This document shows, piece by piece, positions 1 through 8,753 of a stretch of DNA of 64,000 nt; positions within the stretch are counted from its first letter, which is position 1; every line of letters starts with the position of its first letter. The position numbers and the translations under genes are program-made. The notes under the pieces were generated by a model that was not told the DNA's origin, did no database searches, and saw nothing but the letters and a program-made list of their open reading frames with translations. Origin of the DNA: Bradyrhizobium sp. CCBAU 53351 (lineage in GTDB: Bacteria > Pseudomonadota > Alphaproteobacteria > Rhizobiales > Xanthobacteraceae); assembly GCF_015291745.1 (NCBI RefSeq), contig NZ_CP030059.1:2879501-2943500 (forward strand). The letters are read 5' to 3'.

Positions 1-102
1 CGCCGATTTGAACATGTCCCAGGACATCGAAGAGCAGCCGCCAAGACCCGCCGCTCCCAACAGACCGGCTCCCGCTAACGCAACCGCGATGACACGACGC
101 AT
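1..102 (-). CDS. Lipoprotein N-terminus (partial, runs off the left edge)
   Basis: Reading leftwards from an ATG at 102, the minus strand encodes 34 codons without a stop before the window ends. The translation opens with Arg-Arg, then a hydrophobic Ala/Leu/Gly stretch, and reaches a lipobox Leu-Gly-Gly-Cys near residue 23, followed by Ser-Ser. This is a bacterial lipoprotein signal peptide, so the mature protein should be lipidated on that Cys and held in the inner or outer membrane. Only the export signal is visible, so function cannot be assigned. The gene points away from gph across a gap of about 155 bases in which I see nothing else. Confidence 0.7.
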   Translation of the reverse strand, partial: MRRVIAVALAGAGLLGAAGLGGCSSMSWDMFKSA

Positions 103-258
103 GACCCATCCACTTCAACTGCGACAAACCGCCACACAACCCCGCGCGGACCTTAGGAGCGTCGTTTGGGGCAGGCAACCGGCGGGCGGCGCATGGTTGA
201 TGAATGGTTAATGCCGAGCCTCGCAGAATAGCAATGTGATTTCAGTAGCTTGACGGCG

Positions 259-930
259 CTAGGCGGTCATCAGGCTGCTGGCTGCTTCCGGCAGGTCGCG
301 CATGTGATGGATCAGCCGGTCCGGCTTCAGCTCGGCGATCGGCACGTCCGTATAGCCGAAGCTGACCCCGATGACCGGCACTCCGGCCCGGCGGGCTACC
401 CCGACATCGGTTCCGGCATCGCCGACCATGAGGCTGGCTTTGACCGCGCCGCCGGCGCGCGCCACCGTTTCCCGGAAGATGGTCGGGTCGGGCTTCTGGA
501 CGCCAAAGGTGTCCGCGCCGCAGATCGCGGCAAAGCGGCGGCTGAGGTCGAGCTGGTCCAGCAGCCGCTTCGACAGCCATTCCAGCTTGTTGGTGCAGAC
601 CGCGAGGCGATGGCCCTGGGCCGCAAAATGATCGAGCGCGGCCTCGAGCCCCTCGAAGGGGCGGGATTCGACCGCGATATGGTCGGCGTAATAGGCGATG
701 AAATCCGCGGTCATCCGGTCCATGTCGGCGGGGGTGACGCTGCGGCCCTCCGCTTCCAGCCCCCGCTCGATCAGCTTGCGGGCGCCGGCGCCGATCATGT
801 TGCGCGCCGAGGCCATCGGCACCGGCGGCAGGCCTTCGCGGTCGAGCACGTGGTTCAGCGCGGTGATCAGGTCGGGCGCCGTATCCACAAGCGTGCCGTC
901 GAGATCGAAGACGATGGTGTGAGGGGTCAT
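259..930 (-). CDS. gph: Phosphoglycolate phosphatase, HAD family
   Basis: A 223-residue haloacid-dehalogenase-type hydrolase, the usual length for Gph. Motif I is DLDGT at residues 9-13, giving the nucleophile Asp9 and general acid Asp11. A later GDAGTDV motif supplies the Mg-binding acidic residues, and the protein continues with the usual GVSFGY segment. The family dephosphorylates 2-phosphoglycolate from DNA repair or the oxygenase side reaction of Rubisco. The open frame extends upstream to 987, but the ATG at 930 begins MTPHTIVFDLDG, the normal N-terminus, so I chose it. It is divergent from rpiA. HAD phosphatases are broad in specificity, so the exact substrate is inferred. Confidence 0.85.
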   Translation of the reverse strand: MTPHTIVFDLDGTLVDTAPDLITALNHVLDREGLPPVPMASARNMIGAGARKLIERGLEAEGRSVTPADMDRMTADFIAYYADHIAVESRPFEGLEAALDHFAAQGHRLAVCTNKLEWLSKRLLDQLDLSRRFAAICGADTFGVQKPDPTIFRETVARAGGAVKASLMVGDAGTDVGVARRAGVPVIGVSFGYTDVPIAELKPDRLIHHMRDLPEAASSLMTA

Positions 931-1101
931 GACCCCAGCGCTACCGGCCCCCCCGTGTCCGCGCAAGGGGCGGGCCCATAAGATCACCTTATAGGCCTGT
1001 TCCCAGACCCTGTTCTCCGGGGGAAAACGAGGCTACATAGGCCGCCGAAAGCGGCCACGATCGGCGGCAGATCTCCCGGATTTCAGAAGGCGGGCCCAGA
1101 C

Positions 1102-1821
1102 GTGAACATGGACCAGTTGAAGCGACAGGCTGCTGCCCGCGCGCTCGAAGAGGTGCGGGACGGCATGCAGCTCGGGCTCGGCACCGGCTCGACCGCCAAG
1201 CATTTCGTCGAGTTGCTCGGCGAGCGCGTCGCCGCCGGGCTGAAAGTGATCGGCGTGCCGACCTCCGAGGCGACGCGCCTCGACGCGACGCGCTGCGGCG
1301 TGCCGCTGACCACGCTCGACGAGATCGACCATCTCGACATCACGGTCGACGGCGCCGACGAGATCGATGCTGAGCTCAACCTGATCAAGGGCGGCGGCGG
1401 CGCGCTGCTGCGCGAGAAGATCGTGGCGGCCGCTTCGGATCGTATGATCGTGATTGCCGATGACACCAAATGGGTGCCGACGCTCGGCAAATTTCCGCTG
1501 CCGGTCGAAGTCATCCCCTTCGGCCTCGGCGCGACGCGGCGGGCGATCGAGAAGGCATTTGCGCAATGCGGCGTTTCCGGGCAAATGGCGGTCCGCAAGG
1601 GCAAGGACGGCCACGTTTTCGTCACCGACGGCGGCCACTGGATCGTCGATGCCCAGCTCGGACGTATTGTGGATCCACCCGGCCTCGCCAGGGCGTTGAG
1701 CACGATCCCCGGCGTGGTCGAGCATGGATTGTTCATCGGCTTGGCCAGCTCTGCCGTTCTGGCGGGTGGCGAGGGAATTCGCGTGATTGAACGGCGCAAG
1801 CCGAAAGGAGACCAGGAATGA
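1102..1821 (+). CDS. rpiA: Ribose-5-phosphate isomerase A
   Basis: A 239-residue cytosolic isomerase that interconverts ribose 5-phosphate and ribulose 5-phosphate in the pentose phosphate pathway. Family signatures are all present: GLGTGSTA at residues 25-32, the phosphate/active-site segment DGADEID at 83-89, and [11 protein letters not shown] at 96-106 with the catalytic Glu and Lys. The likely start is the GTG at 1102, with an in-frame ATG two codons later as an alternative. The stop codon overlaps the start of the next gene (ATGA), so the two are translationally coupled. Length and motifs match the family fully. Confidence 0.95.
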   Translation: MNMDQLKRQAAARALEEVRDGMQLGLGTGSTAKHFVELLGERVAAGLKVIGVPTSEATRLDATRCGVPLTTLDEIDHLDITVDGADEIDAELNLIKGGGGALLREKIVAAASDRMIVIADDTKWVPTLGKFPLPVEVIPFGLGATRRAIEKAFAQCGVSGQMAVRKGKDGHVFVTDGGHWIVDAQLGRIVDPPGLARALSTIPGVVEHGLFIGLASSAVLAGGEGIRVIERRKPKGDQE

Positions 1822-2363
1822 AGAGCGTTTTGAAATTCTTGCCGGCCGCGACGCTCGTCGTGGGATTGGCCCTTACGGCCGCCCCGGCCGTGGCGCAGCA
1901 GCCCGCCCAGCCGAAGGCTGGCGCCGCACCTGCCCAGCCGAAGGCCTCGCCCGCGGCGATCGCTGCGGCCAAGGAGATTTTGCAGATCAAGAACGCCAAT
2001 GCGATGTATGCCGGCGCCGTACCCGGCCTCGTCGAGAAGACCAAGATCGCGCTGACCCAGCAGAATCTGAATTATCAGAAGGACCTCAACGAGGTCGCTC
2101 CGATCGTGGCGCAGCAGCTCCAGGGCCGCCAGAACGAGATCGGCGAGGGCATGGCGCAGATCTATGCCAGCGAGTTCACCGAGCAGGAGCTGAAGGACCT
2201 CGTCACCTTCTACAAGTCGCCGCTCGGCAAGAAGCTGATCGACGCCGAACCGCGCGCCATCGGGCTCAGCATGGCCTTCATGAACTCCTGGGCCCAGAAC
2301 TTCTCCGAGACCGTGATGGGCGCCTTCCGCGCCGAGATGCGCAAGCGTGGCAAGGAGATCTGA
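1818..2363 (+). CDS. DUF2059 domain exported protein
   Basis: A 181-residue protein with a clear Sec signal peptide: a Lys-containing start, a hydrophobic core, and an Ala-Val-Ala-Gln cleavage site near residue 27. An Ala/Pro/Gln/Lys-rich linker follows, containing two copies of AQPKA. The remainder is helical and matches the DUF2059 family ([20 protein letters not shown] signature), which is periplasmic or envelope-associated in proteobacteria and has no established function. It overlaps rpiA by four bases and precedes gor by 46 bases, so it is probably co-transcribed with both. The rpiA-DUF2059-gor order hints at a link to redox or sugar metabolism, but this is only context. Confidence 0.85.
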   Translation: MKSVLKFLPAATLVVGLALTAAPAVAQQPAQPKAGAAPAQPKASPAAIAAAKEILQIKNANAMYAGAVPGLVEKTKIALTQQNLNYQKDLNEVAPIVAQQLQGRQNEIGEGMAQIYASEFTEQELKDLVTFYKSPLGKKLIDAEPRAIGLSMAFMNSWAQNFSETVMGAFRAEMRKRGKEI

Positions 2364-2409
2364 GCGCACCTATCTGAAGGGTGATTGCTGAAAGAGGTCG
2401 GAGTGGACA

Positions 2410-3798
2410 ATGGCTGAATTCGACGTCGACCTCTTCGTCATCGGTGGCGGTTCGGGCGGCGTGCGTGCCGCCCGCATCGCGGCCGGTTACGGCGCGCGCG
2501 TGATGATCGCGGAAGAGTACCGCATGGGCGGGACTTGCGTGATCCGCGGCTGCGTGCCGAAGAAGCTGTTCGTGATCGGCTCGCATTTCCGTCACGAGCT
2601 CGAGGACGCCGCGGGCTTCGGCTGGACCGTTCCGCCCGCCACCTTCGACTGGGCGACGCTGATCGCCAACAAGGACAAGGAGATCGCGCGGCTGGAGGCG
2701 GCCTACACCGCCAATGTCGAGAAGTCGGGCGCGCAGATCGTCAAGAGCCGCGCGGTGATCGAGGACAAGCACACCGTCCGCCTGCTCGAGAACGACCGCA
2801 AGATCACCGCAAGATACATCCTGATCGCCACCGGCGGCGCGCCCAACCACGGCGCCGCCATTCCCGGCATCGAGCACGTGATCTCCTCCAACGAGGCGTT
2901 TCATCTCAAGAAGCTGCCGAAGCGGATCGTGATCCAGGGCGGCGGCTATATCGCGCTGGAATTCGCCGGCATCTTCGCCGGCTTCGGCTCCGACGTCACC
3001 GTGATCTATCGCGGCGACAACATCCTGCGCGGCTTCGACGAGGACGTTCGCGCCCATGTCCGGAGCGAAATGGAGAAGCAGGGCATCACCATCCTCACCG
3101 GCTGCACGGTCGCCAAGGTCGATCGCCACGGCGAGGAGTTCACCACGCATCTGTCGAACGGATCGAGCCTTGCTTCCGACCAGGTGATGTTCGCGATCGG
3201 CCGCCATCCGGCGGTGGCCAATCTCGGCCTGGAGAAGGCCGGCGTCGCCATCAATCCTGCGAATGGCGGCATCGCGGTCGACCATTTCTCGAAGAGCTCG
3301 GTCGACAGCATCTACGCGATCGGCGATGTCACCCATCGCTTCAACCTGACTCCCGTCGCGATCCGCGAGGGCCATGCCTTCGCCGACACCGTGTTCGGCA
3401 AGCGCGAGGTGCAGGTGGACCACGCCAACATCCCGACCGCGGTGTTCTCGCAGCCGGAAGTCGGCACTGTCGGCCTGACGGAGACCGAGGCGCGCGCGCA
3501 ATTCAGTCACGTCGACATCTACAAGACGACGTTCCGCCCGATCAAGGCGACGATGTCCGGCCGCGACACCCGCGTGCTGATGAAGCTCGTGGTCGACGGT
3601 GCGACCGATCGCGTGCTCGGCTGCCACATCGTCGGCGATGCCGCAGCCGAGATCACGCAGGCCGTCGCGATCGCGGTGAAGATGAAGGCGACCAAGGCCG
3701 ATTTCGACGCGACGATCGCACTGCATCCGACCGCGGCCGAGGAGCTCGTTACCATGCGCACGCCGAGCGCGCGCCACGTGCGGCAGGCGGCGGAGTAA
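2410..3798 (+). CDS. gor: Glutathione-disulfide reductase
   Basis: A 462-residue FAD- and NADPH-dependent disulfide reductase that regenerates reduced glutathione in the cytosol. The FAD-binding GGGSGG lies at residues 12-17. The redox-active pair is Cys43 and Cys48 within GGTCVIRGCVPKK, the variant typical of alphaproteobacterial and plant-type enzymes. A second Rossmann motif (GGGYIALEFAG) binds NADPH, and the C-terminal HPTAAEE holds the catalytic His-Glu pair. The ATG at 2410 follows a GGTCGGAG-type ribosome site. Last gene of the rpiA group, convergent with the cupin gene nine bases away. Confidence 0.95.
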   Translation: MAEFDVDLFVIGGGSGGVRAARIAAGYGARVMIAEEYRMGGTCVIRGCVPKKLFVIGSHFRHELEDAAGFGWTVPPATFDWATLIANKDKEIARLEAAYTANVEKSGAQIVKSRAVIEDKHTVRLLENDRKITARYILIATGGAPNHGAAIPGIEHVISSNEAFHLKKLPKRIVIQGGGYIALEFAGIFAGFGSDVTVIYRGDNILRGFDEDVRAHVRSEMEKQGITILTGCTVAKVDRHGEEFTTHLSNGSSLASDQVMFAIGRHPAVANLGLEKAGVAINPANGGIAVDHFSKSSVDSIYAIGDVTHRFNLTPVAIREGHAFADTVFGKREVQVDHANIPTAVFSQPEVGTVGLTETEARAQFSHVDIYKTTFRPIKATMSGRDTRVLMKLVVDGATDRVLGCHIVGDAAAEITQAVAIAVKMKATKADFDATIALHPTAAEELVTMRTPSARHVRQAAE

Positions 3799-3807
3799 CT
3801 CCGGCGC

Positions 3808-4947
3808 TCAGCCGTAGAGATATCCGACCGGCTTGCCCTCCGTACGCAGCGGGCGAACGTCCCTTTGCGTGATGATCCGGCCGGCGAGGCCGTCGATCTC
3901 GTCGCGCTGCGTCGGCGTCCAGCTGCGCAGCTCGTTCATGCCCTTGAGCAGGCCGAGCCGGAGTACCTGCGTGTTCTCGCCGACGCCGACAAGGCTGATC
4001 GAAGCCTTGCCCGCCGTCACGACATCCCCGGCTGAGAGTTCAAAGCTCTCGCCAGACGTCTTCCTGAATTCCGCCGTGCCGCGAATGAGGCGATAGATAA
4101 CGACCTCGCCCTTGGCGAGCGAGGCGGCGTCCGCGGCGGCCGACGTGCTCTTCGGCAGCAGCGACTGGCCGCGCGGGTCGGTTGCGATGATGTGGCCGGT
4201 GACGAGATGACCGCTCGGCACCTCGATGCCGATATCGCGCAAGTAAACCGGCAGCGCCGATTTGATCGCGCCGTCCGCGAGCGGCTTGAACAGCGCATCC
4301 AGCGCCAGGGGATCCTGCAGCCAGAAGCCGGCATCGGCCGGTCGGTTGTGCAGCTTGTGGCTCCAAGCCACGCGCGGTGTCTCGGCCTCGTCGATCTGGT
4401 CGGGACCGACGATGGTCGGATTCGGAAAGGTGGTGGGATCGGTGATGAAGGCTTCGAGGAATTTGCCGGAATAGCCCATCGAGATCGGGTCGGGCACGAC
4501 CGTCTGGGGCGTCCTCAAATTCTGTTCGGTTGGCAAGCCCGACCAGGTGTAGAACAGCTGGCGATGCACGATCGCGCTTTGCAGCATCACCGCGCCAGGG
4601 CCGACATTGTAGAAGCGCCCGTCATAATCGAAGGTGAAAGCGCCCGAGGTGACCAGCACGAGCTGAAAGCCGCCGGGTGGAAGATGCAGATGAAAGTCGG
4701 TGGGGCCGGTGTCGGGACGGTAGATCGGCAGGTTGGTCGCGACTTCGTGCAGCAGGAAGGTCTCGTTGTTGGCGTGAAAGCCTTCATTGGCGCGATTGTA
4801 GAGCGCTTGCGGGCGATAAGTCGCCTCGAACGTCGCATTCCGGTCCCGGTCGATCGCGACGAAGTCCTGCATGTTGAGGCGGAGCGGCGCGCCATTCGGA
4901 CGGGTGAGGCCGGTCGTCTCGAGATCAACCACGGCATGCACGTTCAT
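3808..4947 (-). CDS. Cupin-domain protein of unknown substrate
   Basis: A 379-residue protein. The central part carries a cupin-like barrel with a His-rich strand (FHLHLPPGGFQ), a glycine turn, and FDYDGRFYNVGPGAVML. A second, C-terminal cupin-like repeat (VVIYRLIRGTAEF ... LSAGDVVTAG) suggests a bicupin. Bicupins include dioxygenases such as homogentisate or gentisate dioxygenases and also non-catalytic binding proteins. I cannot name the substrate, and the metal ligand set is not obvious in the second repeat. The frame is open to 4989, but the ATG at 4947 is preceded by GGAGAACGTC, a good ribosome site, and begins MNVHAVVDLETTG. It is transcribed towards gor. Confidence 0.65.
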   Translation of the reverse strand: MNVHAVVDLETTGLTRPNGAPLRLNMQDFVAIDRDRNATFEATYRPQALYNRANEGFHANNETFLLHEVATNLPIYRPDTGPTDFHLHLPPGGFQLVLVTSGAFTFDYDGRFYNVGPGAVMLQSAIVHRQLFYTWSGLPTEQNLRTPQTVVPDPISMGYSGKFLEAFITDPTTFPNPTIVGPDQIDEAETPRVAWSHKLHNRPADAGFWLQDPLALDALFKPLADGAIKSALPVYLRDIGIEVPSGHLVTGHIIATDPRGQSLLPKSTSAAADAASLAKGEVVIYRLIRGTAEFRKTSGESFELSAGDVVTAGKASISLVGVGENTQVLRLGLLKGMNELRSWTPTQRDEIDGLAGRIITQRDVRPLRTEGKPVGYLYG

Positions 4948-5319
4948 GACGTTCTCCGCTCCGCGCCGTTGCTTCGCTGACGACGTCATTGCGAATTCCG
5001 GGCCAGTTGATTTGCGGAGCAGCGAGCGCGCCTACGCCGTGATGCGCGCGTGCCGTTCGGGATAAAATCCGGTGGTTGCACGGGACGTTAGACGATGACC
5101 TGCTCTGATCGTTCGATGCCGTGCGAGCCGCGCCCGCTTTCGGGGCGCGGCGGGACCTGTCTAATTTGTCAGCAAGCCTCATCAGGACGCGTGCAGCGGT
5201 GTTGCCGGAGATCGGCGCGATGCCGCCTTGCGATCGGCAATAACATCGCGACCCTCAGGGCGGCGATTGACAGATTGTTCATGTTTTGTTCTTATGCTGA
5301 GACCGAGATGGAGGCAGCC
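4948..5319. other. Divergent intergenic region
   Basis: About 370 bases between the cupin gene and the small gene at 5320, expected to hold both promoters. The one structured element is a perfect nine-base-pair inverted repeat, GCCGCGCCC at 5127-5135 and GGGCGCGGC at 5143-5151, with a seven-base loop and no T-run, so it is not a convincing terminator. I see no coding signal. Confidence 0.4.
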
Positions 5320-5628
5320 ATGGACAACCGCATCAGCGAGATTCGAAAGACCATCAGAGCACTCCGCGTCAGCATGCGCGAAGCTGAGGCGATCATGCAC
5401 GAGCAGATCAACCGCGACGAGGACTGCAGCTTCGTGGCGCATGAGGTCATCAAGATGCGCCAGGTCATGGGCCTGCTCGCGAAGGAACGGATCGCGCTCG
5501 GCGATCACGACCCCATCCTCGTGAACAATTTCTTCATCCCGCGGCGCCGGCCGACGCGAAAGCCGGTCGCGGCGTTGTCCCTCACCGCCGAATCCGTATT
5601 CCGTCCGCGCGTGGTGGCGCGGGTTTGA
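5320..5628 (+). CDS. Small hypothetical protein (102 aa)
   Basis: I do not recognise a named family. The ATG at 5320 is preceded by GGAGGCAGCC, a strong ribosome site, which makes it preferable to the in-frame ATG at 5308 and to the longer upstream open frame. The N-terminal 70 residues look helical and amphipathic (EIRKTIRALRVSMREAEAIMHEQINRD is charged throughout), followed by a basic RRRPTRKP segment. No signal peptide or membrane segment is visible. It stands alone, divergent from the cupin gene and convergent with the small zinc-ribbon gene at 5642. Probably a soluble small protein. Confidence 0.6.
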   Translation: MDNRISEIRKTIRALRVSMREAEAIMHEQINRDEDCSFVAHEVIKMRQVMGLLAKERIALGDHDPILVNNFFIPRRRPTRKPVAALSLTAESVFRPRVVARV

Positions 5629-5641
5629 CGCGGCAGGATGC

Positions 5642-5827
5642 TCACTCAAAAGCGCGAGGCGCGGCCCGATCCGGCTTGCCGGCCGGGCTGTCCGCCCACT
5701 TCGCCATCTCCATGGCCTGGGCGTCGACGCCCTCGCACCAGAAACAGCTTGGCCGCGCGCGGCCGTTCTCTGACAGGATCGGAACCAGGCTGTGGCCGCA
5801 ACCGGCGCAGCAGGCGATGTCAGTCAT
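5642..5827 (-). CDS. Small zinc-ribbon-like protein (61 aa)
   Basis: A 61-residue protein starting at the ATG at 5827, which is preceded by GGGGGAACGC. The sequence has an N-terminal CCAGC and a CFWC about 20 residues later, giving the CxxC...CxxC spacing of a minimal zinc ribbon, and a polar C-terminus. Such proteins bind zinc and often contact nucleic acid or a partner, but no function can be assigned. It lies downstream of the GCS2 ligase gene by 62 bases on the same strand and may be the last gene of that operon. The same frame stays open far upstream, inside the ligase gene, but that part is a shadow. Confidence 0.65.
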   Translation of the reverse strand: MTDIACCAGCGHSLVPILSENGRARPSCFWCEGVDAQAMEMAKWADSPAGKPDRAAPRAFE

Positions 5828-5889
5828 GCGTTCCCCCAAGGCGTACAAATTCAGAAATGACGTTCTCGTTCGCGAAGCTTGCGCGAGCG

Positions 5890-7119
5890 CTATGACGGCG
5901 CCGGCGTAGAGCGTCCGATGGGCGCGCTCGTCCCTGAGACCGTCGATGTAGCGATCCATCGTGACACGGCTGCGATGTCCTCGCCGTTCTCGCGATAGGC
6001 GCGAAGCTGGAATTCGGCCGAGCTGCCGCGGTTCACAATGACGCGGCAATGCTCTATCTCGGCGGCACAGCCCAATGCGTCCGCGTCCCCGGCGGTGTCG
6101 TCGATGATTCGCGACAGCATCTCCGAGATCGTGACCGGTCCGTCTCGGGAGGCGAAGATGCAATCGGTTCCGTAGCGCTGGGCGCGCCATTTGTTCTCCA
6201 CCGCGATCGCGCGCTCGACCACCGTGACCTCCCTCGACAAATGAGGCCGCAGATAGAGGTGACGCGTCAGGCAGCGATACAGCGAGGCGATGGCAACGGC
6301 ATCGTCGACGAGGGTGCAGGTGTCGGGCGCACGAAGCTCGAGCGTCGGGTGCCGCATCGAAGGACGCATCGCCCACCAGATGTGGCTCTCGTCGGGTATC
6401 ACGCCGGAGCGCTGCAGGGCGCCGACATATTCGTCGTAATCCCGCCTGGTCTCGAACAGCTCGGGCAGGCCGGTGCGCGGCAGCTCGGAATAGGCGGCGA
6501 GCCGGTAGCCCTTCAGTCCGGTCTTGTGCGAATTCCAGAACGGGGATGAGGCCGACAGCGCGATGAACAGCGGCAGATGCGGCAGCATCGCTCGCATCAC
6601 CGCCATGCGCTTCTCGGGATCCGGCAACTGGACGTGCACATGCATGCCGCACATCATGTTGCGATGGCCGATGCTGCGCAGATCCTCGATCATCTCCTCA
6701 TAGCGCGGCTTCGGGCTCGGCTGCGACATGCGCCAGACCGCCGTCGGATGCGTGCCGCAGGCCATGATCACGAAGCCATATTGCGCGGCGACGTTCGCGA
6801 CTTCGCGCCGCAGGAAGCGGAGCTCTTCGCGGGCGTCGTTGACGTCGACGTGAATGTTGGTGGCGACCTCGAGTTGGGATTGCAGCATCTCGCGCATGGC
6901 CTGGCCGCCGGTCGACCAGTTCGCCGATTCGAACAGCGCATTGGGCGTTTCGATCGCGACCTCGAAGCTGCGGCGATCGGCGAGGAAGTATTCTTCCTCG
7001 ATGCCGAACGAGTATTCGGCCGCCTTGCCGCCGCCACCCGCCGAGCGAATCACCAGATGCTGCTTGTCGTCAGAAGGATCCAGCCGAAGGAGTTTCAGAA
7101 CGTCTGAAGCAAAAGTCAT
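5890..7119 (-). CDS. GCS2-family carboxylate-amine ligase (YbdK-like)
   Basis: A 409-residue member of the glutamate-cysteine ligase type 2 family. The family start motif FGIEEEYFLAD lies near residues 38-48, with conserved segments CGMHVHVQLPD and ELRAPDTCTLVDDA further on. The family makes gamma-glutamyl or similar amide bonds with ATP; E. coli YbdK has weak glutamate-cysteine ligase activity and others act on different amines. I chose the ATG at 7119, preceded by GGGTGGGAC, over the upstream GTG at 7140. It follows the class II amidotransferase gene by 17 bases, so the two probably act on the same compound. Confidence 0.85.
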   Translation of the reverse strand: MTFASDVLKLLRLDPSDDKQHLVIRSAGGGGKAAEYSFGIEEEYFLADRRSFEVAIETPNALFESANWSTGGQAMREMLQSQLEVATNIHVDVNDAREELRFLRREVANVAAQYGFVIMACGTHPTAVWRMSQPSPKPRYEEMIEDLRSIGHRNMMCGMHVHVQLPDPEKRMAVMRAMLPHLPLFIALSASSPFWNSHKTGLKGYRLAAYSELPRTGLPELFETRRDYDEYVGALQRSGVIPDESHIWWAMRPSMRHPTLELRAPDTCTLVDDAVAIASLYRCLTRHLYLRPHLSREVTVVERAIAVENKWRAQRYGTDCIFASRDGPVTISEMLSRIIDDTAGDADALGCAAEIEHCRVIVNRGSSAEFQLRAYRENGEDIAAVSRWIATSTVSGTSAPIGRSTPAPS

Positions 7120-7136
7120 GTCCCACCCGGCAAAGG

Positions 7137-7964
7137 TCACCTGCCGGCACTAATCCTTTTAGCTGGGACGGGTTCCCGCCCGCTGCTACTGCAAATTGCC
7201 GCGTCAAAGGGAACAATTTTCACGTTTTCTGACTCGCGCGCGATCAACGCGTGATTGGGCGGCACTTCGGTCCAGTTCTCTTCCTTATCGAACGGCTCGG
7301 ACACGACGATGACCTGGCCGCCGTCCTCGCGGAAATAGAGTGTGTTCGCGGCGTCGTTGACCGCGACGCGGAAGGCGTAGAGATCCTTGCCGTTGGCGAT
7401 CGCACTGGTGAAGCGTAGCCGTTCGCGCAAGTGGCCTTCGTTGACGAGGCCGACGAGGGCTTGCAACACGCGCCGCGTCGCCTGAAGCGGATCGCTGTCG
7501 AGACCGGCGCCCATCATCGCCAGGAAGACGGCTTCCGAATCGGTCGTGCCCAGTCGCGACGGATAATAGGCATCGGGAATCAGCGCCTCGACCTTGCGCC
7601 GCAGCCGATTCCAGCTTCCGACGAATCCGTTGTGCATGAACATCCAGTGGCCGCATGCGAAAGGATGGCAGTTCTGCCGCGTCACCGCCGTGCCGGTGGC
7701 GGCACGCACATGGGCAAAGAACAGATGCGAGCGCAGATGCCGGCAGAGGTAGCGCAAATTTTCGTCCGACCAGGCCGGCCGCGTCTCGCGATACAGGCCG
7801 GGTTCCTGATGCTCGCCGTACCAGCCGAGACCAAAGCCGTCGCCATTCGAGCCCGCGGTGGATTGCAGCGAGCGGATGCTCTGCGCAATCAGCGAATGCT
7901 CGGGTTCTGTGACATAGGGCTCGAAAGACGTTGTCTCGCCCCGGTATGCGATCCAGCGGCACAT
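7137..7964 (-). CDS. Class II glutamine amidotransferase (YafJ/EgtC-like)
   Basis: A 275-residue Ntn-hydrolase. The start at 7964 places Cys2 (MCRWIAYRG) as the N-terminal nucleophile after Met removal, as the mechanism requires; an open frame upstream to 8003 would bury that Cys. Other family features are the NGDGFGLGWYG loop, FAHVRAATG, and NCHPFACGHWMFMHNG. Stand-alone members of this family include YafJ and EgtC, which hydrolyses a gamma-glutamyl amide in ergothioneine synthesis. It is followed within 17 bases by a GCS2-type ligase, a pairing that parallels EgtA/EgtC, but the other ergothioneine genes are absent here, so the product is unknown. Confidence 0.85.
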   Translation of the reverse strand: MCRWIAYRGETTSFEPYVTEPEHSLIAQSIRSLQSTAGSNGDGFGLGWYGEHQEPGLYRETRPAWSDENLRYLCRHLRSHLFFAHVRAATGTAVTRQNCHPFACGHWMFMHNGFVGSWNRLRRKVEALIPDAYYPSRLGTTDSEAVFLAMMGAGLDSDPLQATRRVLQALVGLVNEGHLRERLRFTSAIANGKDLYAFRVAVNDAANTLYFREDGGQVIVVSEPFDKEENWTEVPPNHALIARESENVKIVPFDAAICSSSGREPVPAKRISAGR

Positions 7965-8099
7965 GGAAGTCCCTGTCGGCGGCGGATAGGTCGTGAGTTG
8001 CACTAACCGAGTGCCGGCACGGTGGTTCCCGGCGCGAAGCGGTTATCCCGACCGAAAGCCTTCGGTGTTAGGATGCAGGTGTCGAGATCGGAGACCGAG

Positions 8100-8486
8100 A
8101 TGGACGATCAAGCCATATTGGCGGCGCTTCAGCGCCATTGGGACGCTTCGGACGCGAATGATTTCGATACCGAGCACGACATCTATCGCGACGATGCTGT
8201 GCTCGACTATCCGCAGTCGGGCGAGCGCATCAGCGGTCGCGGGAACATTCAGGAGAGCCGGTTCGTACAGCCGAACCGGAAACGCTTCACCGTTCGACGG
8301 ATCGTTGGCGGTGGCAATCTTTGGGTGAGCGAATTCGTGCTGAGCTATGACGGGGTGCCGTCGTATGTCGTGAGCATCATGGAATTTCGCGACGGCTTGG
8401 TGGCGCACGAGACGCAATATTTCGGCGACCGCTTCGAGCCTGCGCCGTCGCGGGCACATCTAGTCGAGCGTCGCACGAACGTTTGA
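8100..8486 (+). CDS. NTF2/SnoaL-like protein
   Basis: A 128-residue single-domain protein with the cone-like NTF2 fold pattern: an N-terminal helix (AILAALQRHWDASDANDFD), an acidic YRDDAVLDYPQSGERISGR strand-turn, and a C-terminal strand ending MEFRDGLVAHETQYFGD. SnoaL-like proteins include cyclases, isomerases and many uncharacterised members, so only the fold can be given. The ATG at 8100 follows CGGAGACCGAG. The frame is open upstream to 8022 without a supporting ribosome site. It is divergent from the amidotransferase gene, 135 bases away. Confidence 0.8.
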   Translation: MDDQAILAALQRHWDASDANDFDTEHDIYRDDAVLDYPQSGERISGRGNIQESRFVQPNRKRFTVRRIVGGGNLWVSEFVLSYDGVPSYVVSIMEFRDGLVAHETQYFGDRFEPAPSRAHLVERRTNV

Positions 8487-8753
8487 CCAAACCCGCCACA
8501 CGGAACCCGATGCGGCGGCTGGTCGCAGTCATCTCGCCTTGATTCCGGCAGGCCCACCTTTATCTCTGGCACGAACAAGAATCCGGGCCCCTCTGGCGAG
8601 GACGCCGACGATGTCGGCAAACCTCGTGATGTCGGATGACCTGTCCCGCGCGAATGCGATGGATTGGCCGATCGTCGGGCCTTGGACGTTCTTTCCGACC
8701 ATTCGTCCCCATCGCAGCTCCGTGCGGTCATTTCGCAAGATAAGGGAGCAACG

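Noticed and set aside
8..211. A 67-codon plus-strand frame at the left edge
   Set aside because: The opposite strand has a coherent lipoprotein signal peptide with a lipobox, while this frame shows no domain or ribosome site.
1083..2369. A 428-codon minus-strand frame
   Set aside because: It overlaps rpiA and the DUF2059 gene on the other strand and has no recognisable domain.
2278..3777. A 499-codon minus-strand frame
   Set aside because: It mirrors gor; its composition (Arg, Asp, His-rich) is that of an antisense shadow in high-GC DNA.
5127..5151. GC-rich hairpin as a terminator
   Set aside because: It lies between divergent genes and lacks a T-run, so termination is unlikely.
5828..6652. 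Long minus-strand frame upstream of the zinc-ribbon gene
   Set aside because: It is Arg/Ala-rich, without domains, and lies inside the GCS2 ligase gene. Only the last 61 codons have their own ribosome site.
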